Positions 7,489-10,116 of a stretch of 10,116 nt of DNA are shown here, piece by piece. The notes below the pieces were generated by a model, which searched no databases, was not told where the DNA came from, and saw only the letters and a list, made by a program, of their open reading frames with translations. Made by a program: the position numbers and the translations under genes. The stretch comes from Sphingomonadaceae bacterium. GTDB lineage: Bacteria; Pseudomonadota; Alphaproteobacteria; Sphingomonadales; Sphingomonadaceae. Position 1 is the stretch's first letter; each line of letters opens with the position of its first letter. Where the stretch lies: the NCBI GenBank assembly GCA_947451875.1, contig CANGBE010000037.1:1-10116 (forward strand), read 5' to 3'.

Positions 7489-9830
7489 GGCAGCTCGACA
7501 ATCGCGGCGGTCCCTTGTCCAGGTTCAGACAGCAGATCGAGCTTGCCGCCGTGGGCGTCGATCAACTGGCGCGCCAGTGGCAGGCCAAGTCCCTGCCGCC
7601 GCTCCAGCGTCGTGCCGCCGGGGCCAACCTTTACCCCGCCGAGCGCTCGGGCGAGCGAAGTAGCGTCCATGCCGGGGCCATTGTCCGAAATAACGATCCG
7701 CGCCTTGCCGCTTTTCAGCCTCGCCAGTTCGACCAGAATGCGCCCGCCGCGCGGGGTTGCGGCAATGGCATTGTCAAGCAGATGGCCCAGCGCTCGGCCC
7801 AGCCGCCGCTTGTCTCCGGTCACCCGTCCCGATAGCTTGTCGCCACGCAGATCAAGCGTGATCTCGCCCGCTTTGATCCGGCCCGTTCGCTCTTCCACTA
7901 GCGCTGTGATGAAAGGCAGCAGCTCGATTTCATCGCTGGCGAGCGGCAGCATTCCCGCCTCGCTTTGCGAAAGATCGAGCACGCTCTCGATCTGTTCGCC
8001 CAAGCGGCCAACCGAAGTGAGAATGTCCTTGATGTATTCCTGACCCGATGCATTCAGATCGCCGCCAAGACCTGCCTGCAGCAGTTCTGCAAAGCCGCCA
8101 ATCGCGTTCAAGGGATTGCGGAATTCGTATGACATCGAGGCGAGGAAGCGCGTCTTCATCGCATCTGCTTCCAGCAAAGCAGCGTTGCGTTCACGCAGGG
8201 CACTTTCGGCCTTCTGGCTGTCGGTGATGTCGAGCACGGTCAACAGGCCATTGCCATCGGGCAGTGGCACCCCGGCAAATTCAAGCGTGCGGCCATCAGC
8301 CAGCGCAACCCGGCCCTCTGTCTGCTTGCGGTCGAGTGTCGCAGCGCGAACCACCTCGCCCACTGTTTTAGCCAAGGCGGGCTTTTTCAGCCGCGATCCG
8401 ATGCGAGTCAGCAGCGCTTCGATCTTGGGATGGGTGTCGAGGAATTCGCTATCCAGTCCCCAGTCCGCTGCGAAACGTCGGTTCCACTGCTGCATATGGC
8501 CATCGGGCTGAAACACCGCGACCGATTCAAACAGGCTGTCAAACGTCGCCGTTCGGGTACGCAGTAACGTGTCGCGCGCCGAGCTGAGTTGTAATTGCTC
8601 GGTGCGGTCCTCGACAATGAGCAAAAGCGAGCCATCGGGCATAGGCTGCGCCACGACGCGCAGGTGGGTGCCGTCAGACAGCGCCCAAGCCTCTTCCTGC
8701 GTTTCTCCGCTGATGAACCATCCCGCCTTTTCACGCCGCCAGGCCGGGAAATCCCGAGCCTCTGGCACTCGCCCAGCATCGCGCGCCGTATCGAGCAGGC
8801 GCTCAAAAGTGGGCGGATCGACGAGGATCGAGGGCTTGAGGGCAAAGATGCGCTGGAATGGCTGGTTAGCAAAGGTTAGCCCATGCTTGGCATCGAATTG
8901 CGCCACCCCGGCAGACAGCTGGTCAAGCATTGAGCGCTGGGCCTCGCGGAAGGCGCGCAGGGACCGCGCCAGTTCCTCCATGTCCTCAACGTCAACCGCA
9001 TAGCCCGCAACGCCATCTTGCCCGAGCGGAAGATCGGAAACCTTCAGGGTGCGGCGCTGACCGCCAATGGTTGCCGCGACCATGCGTTCGATCGGACGGC
9101 TGCGCTCCATCGCCTGCAGCGCCACCCGCTTGGCCGAAACGCCTTCAACCCGCTCGATCAGTTCGGTTCCAGCATCGACGACGCTTTCCGCGCTTTCGCC
9201 CGCCACGGCCTTGACATAAGCGGCGTTGACCAGCCGCAGCTTGCCCTCGGGCGAGCGGAACCACATCGGCATCGGCGCGGCTTCGATCAGGCCGACCAAG
9301 GCAGCGAAATCTTCCCGCGCGCGCGATGCCTCGCCTCGCAGCTGGACCAGTTCGCTCTCGCTGTCGGAAAAGTCGAACACCCAGACCAGCGCCGCGCCGC
9401 CGGGCGAAACCTGCGGATCAGCCAAATGCCCGCGCAGCGCCAAACTGCGTTTCGATCCTTGCGGAGTCGCCACCATGCGGAACGGCGCGCCGGTTTTCTG
9501 GCAGCGCAGTACGGCGGCGTTAAGCTCGGCAAGCTTTTCGGGCTCGAAACCTTTGTCATCCTGTGACAGTTCAGTGAGGAATTGCGGAACCGAATCCAAG
9601 CCAAGCCATCCGGCTAATCGCGGCGCCGCCTCGATCCGGCCATCGGTGCGGACCAGCAGCGGCAGGGCGGGCGATTCCTCGACCATCTTGGCCATGCGCC
9701 GCGCGCCGCGCTGGCTAGCTTCGGCTTTGCGCACCTTGCCGCTGGCGCGCAGCATGGCCCATCCGGCCAGCACGACCCAAGCGGCCAGCAACAGCCCGAT
9801 CAGCACCAGTGCGGTTTGGTTGAGAAGCAT
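7485..9830 (-). CDS. divL: DivL-like membrane-anchored multi-PAS sensor kinase with Tyr in place of the H-box His
   Basis: This 781-residue protein resembles Caulobacter DivL (769 residues), the tyrosine-bearing kinase-like protein that binds DivK and controls CckA-CtrA cell-cycle signalling. A hydrophobic membrane anchor spans about residues 7-27, followed by a basic and then a cytoplasmic region. Four PAS-like segments lie at about 50-155, 170-285 (with PMPMWFRSPEGKLRLVNAAY), 295-410 and 425-535. The HisKA helix pair lies at about 555-625, with FLASMSYEFRNPLN where a canonical kinase has SHELRTPL; Tyr568 replaces the phospho-accepting His. The ATPase domain looks intact: N-box LLDNAIAA (Asn687), DNGPGM (716-721) and GLGL (747-750). 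The start is ATG at 9830 with a modest GAAGGG close by. The stop overlaps tsaE by 4 bp. Orthology is inferred from architecture, the Tyr and the neighbouring genes; a different multi-PAS kinase remains possible. Confidence 0.8.
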   Translation of the reverse strand: MLLNQTALVLIGLLLAAWVVLAGWAMLRASGKVRKAEASQRGARRMAKMVEESPALPLLVRTDGRIEAAPRLAGWLGLDSVPQFLTELSQDDKGFEPEKLAELNAAVLRCQKTGAPFRMVATPQGSKRSLALRGHLADPQVSPGGAALVWVFDFSDSESELVQLRGEASRAREDFAALVGLIEAAPMPMWFRSPEGKLRLVNAAYVKAVAGESAESVVDAGTELIERVEGVSAKRVALQAMERSRPIERMVAATIGGQRRTLKVSDLPLGQDGVAGYAVDVEDMEELARSLRAFREAQRSMLDQLSAGVAQFDAKHGLTFANQPFQRIFALKPSILVDPPTFERLLDTARDAGRVPEARDFPAWRREKAGWFISGETQEEAWALSDGTHLRVVAQPMPDGSLLLIVEDRTEQLQLSSARDTLLRTRTATFDSLFESVAVFQPDGHMQQWNRRFAADWGLDSEFLDTHPKIEALLTRIGSRLKKPALAKTVGEVVRAATLDRKQTEGRVALADGRTLEFAGVPLPDGNGLLTVLDITDSQKAESALRERNAALLEADAMKTRFLASMSYEFRNPLNAIGGFAELLQAGLGGDLNASGQEYIKDILTSVGRLGEQIESVLDLSQSEAGMLPLASDEIELLPFITALVEERTGRIKAGEITLDLRGDKLSGRVTGDKRRLGRALGHLLDNAIAATPRGGRILVELARLKSGKARIVISDNGPGMDATSLARALGGVKVGPGGTTLERRQGLGLPLARQLIDAHGGKLDLLSEPGQGTAAIVELP

Positions 9831-9918
9831 TGCCCTTCGCTATGCGGGAGGGGCGTGGATTACAATGGGCGGGTGCGATGATCCGCGCCATTTTTTACAT
9901 GGCCTTTGCAGCGCGGGG
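9831..9918 (-). promoter_or_regulatory. 88-bp intergenic region likely carrying the operon promoter
   Basis: This is the only substantial non-coding stretch, lying between the stop of the upstream gene and the divL ATG. A promoter for the six-gene operon would be expected here or further upstream. The best sigma70-like pair I can propose is TTGTAA (9860-9865) and TAGCGA (9837-9842), 17 bp apart. The second element is poor and would put the transcript start almost at the ATG, so I do not regard it as established. No TTAA-N7-TTAA CtrA box is present. The operon may instead be read through from the upstream gene. Confidence 0.3.
9868..9896 (+). terminator. Terminator-like hairpin plus U-run, oriented against the genes
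   Basis: Read on the plus strand, GGCGGG (9868-9873) can pair with CC-G-CGCC (9883-9889) with one bulged G and a 9-nt loop, followed by A and six T residues (9891-9896). This is the shape of a Rho-independent terminator for plus-strand transcription, yet no plus-strand gene is visible. In the minus direction the hairpin is preceded by A residues and not followed by U residues, so it would be poor at ending the upstream gene. The imperfect stem makes this a weak call. Confidence 0.25.
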
Positions 9919-10116
9919 TCAGGCCACCTTCAGCCGCTTGGCCAGACCCTCGGCCGAATAGGTCCGCGTGCCCCGCAACTGATCGAGTCTTATGCCGGTG
10001 CAGCTCATTTTCACCCGGGTGAAATCCTCGAACCACTCGAGATCATCCGCCGACTTGCCGCAGACTTCCTGCCACAGCGCAATCGTTTCGGCGCGGCTGC
10101 CCATGCCCGCAAACCA
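9919..10116 (-). CDS. C-terminal end of a probable phosphotransferase-family (APH-like) protein (partial)
   Basis: Sixty-five codons and a TGA stop are visible; the frame continues past the right edge as WFAG before the first Met, so that Met (10104) is unlikely to be the true start. The segment GMGSRAETIALWQEVCGK, then DDLEWFEDFTRVKMSC, resembles the C-terminal helical part of aminoglycoside-phosphotransferase-fold proteins of the ACAD10/11-like phosphotransferase group. Those often carry (P/G)xRxExxxxWxxxxGR...DLxWYExF. The catalytic part lies outside the window, so this is recognition from a short tail only. The gene lies upstream of divL on the same strand with an 88-bp gap, so it may or may not be co-transcribed. 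It could also be an unrelated helical protein. Confidence 0.5.
   Translation of the reverse strand, partial: WFAGMGSRAETIALWQEVCGKSADDLEWFEDFTRVKMSCTGIRLDQLRGTRTYSAEGLAKRLKVA

Noticed and set aside
7485..9830. Degenerate kinase or pseudogene because the H-box His is missing
   Set aside because: The frame is intact over 781 codons, the ATP-binding motifs are preserved, and the Tyr substitution is a known, conserved trait of DivL proteins.
9868..9889. Rho-independent terminator for the upstream phosphotransferase-like gene
   Set aside because: In the minus direction the stem is followed by CATTGTAATC and not by a U-run, so it lacks the feature needed to end that transcript.
9919..10104. A complete 61-residue small protein starting at the Met at 10104
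   Set aside because: The frame is open upstream to the window edge (WFAG before the Met), and the sequence looks like the tail of a larger protein.

Overview
The window is a compact, GC-rich stretch (every gene on the minus strand) that reads as a chromosomal locus of an alphaproteobacterium, most likely Sphingomonadales/Erythrobacter-like. I infer this from the composition, the alphaproteobacterial forms of AddA and AddB, the AmgK/MurU recycling pair, and a DivL-type sensor kinase with tyrosine at the usual histidine position. No mobile element, RNA gene, CRISPR array or obvious repeat was seen.

Layout, in the direction of transcription (right to left). At the right edge is the C-terminal end of a probable phosphotransferase-family protein (9919-10116). 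An 88-bp gap follows, the only real intergenic space. Then come six genes with no gap between them: a membrane-anchored multi-PAS DivL-like kinase (7485-9830), tsaE (7039-7488), amgK (6065-7048), murU (5340-6077), addB (2357-5347) and addA (1-2360, cut by the left edge). Every junction overlaps, by 4 to about 13 bp depending on the start chosen. Three genes start with GTG (tsaE, murU, addB). This strongly suggests one operon with translational coupling.

The operon combines four housekeeping themes: cell-cycle signalling (DivL), tRNA t6A modification (TsaE), peptidoglycan sugar recycling to UDP-MurNAc (AmgK kinase plus MurU uridylyltransferase), and double-strand break end processing (AddAB helicase-nuclease). 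From memory, the order kinase-tsaE-phosphotransferase-nucleotidyltransferase-addB-addA is common in alphaproteobacteria, so this is a conserved core locus and not an accessory island. The most unusual features are the Tyr-for-His replacement in the kinase and the unbroken chain of overlaps tying unrelated functions together. I did not find convincing evidence of a previously undescribed system.
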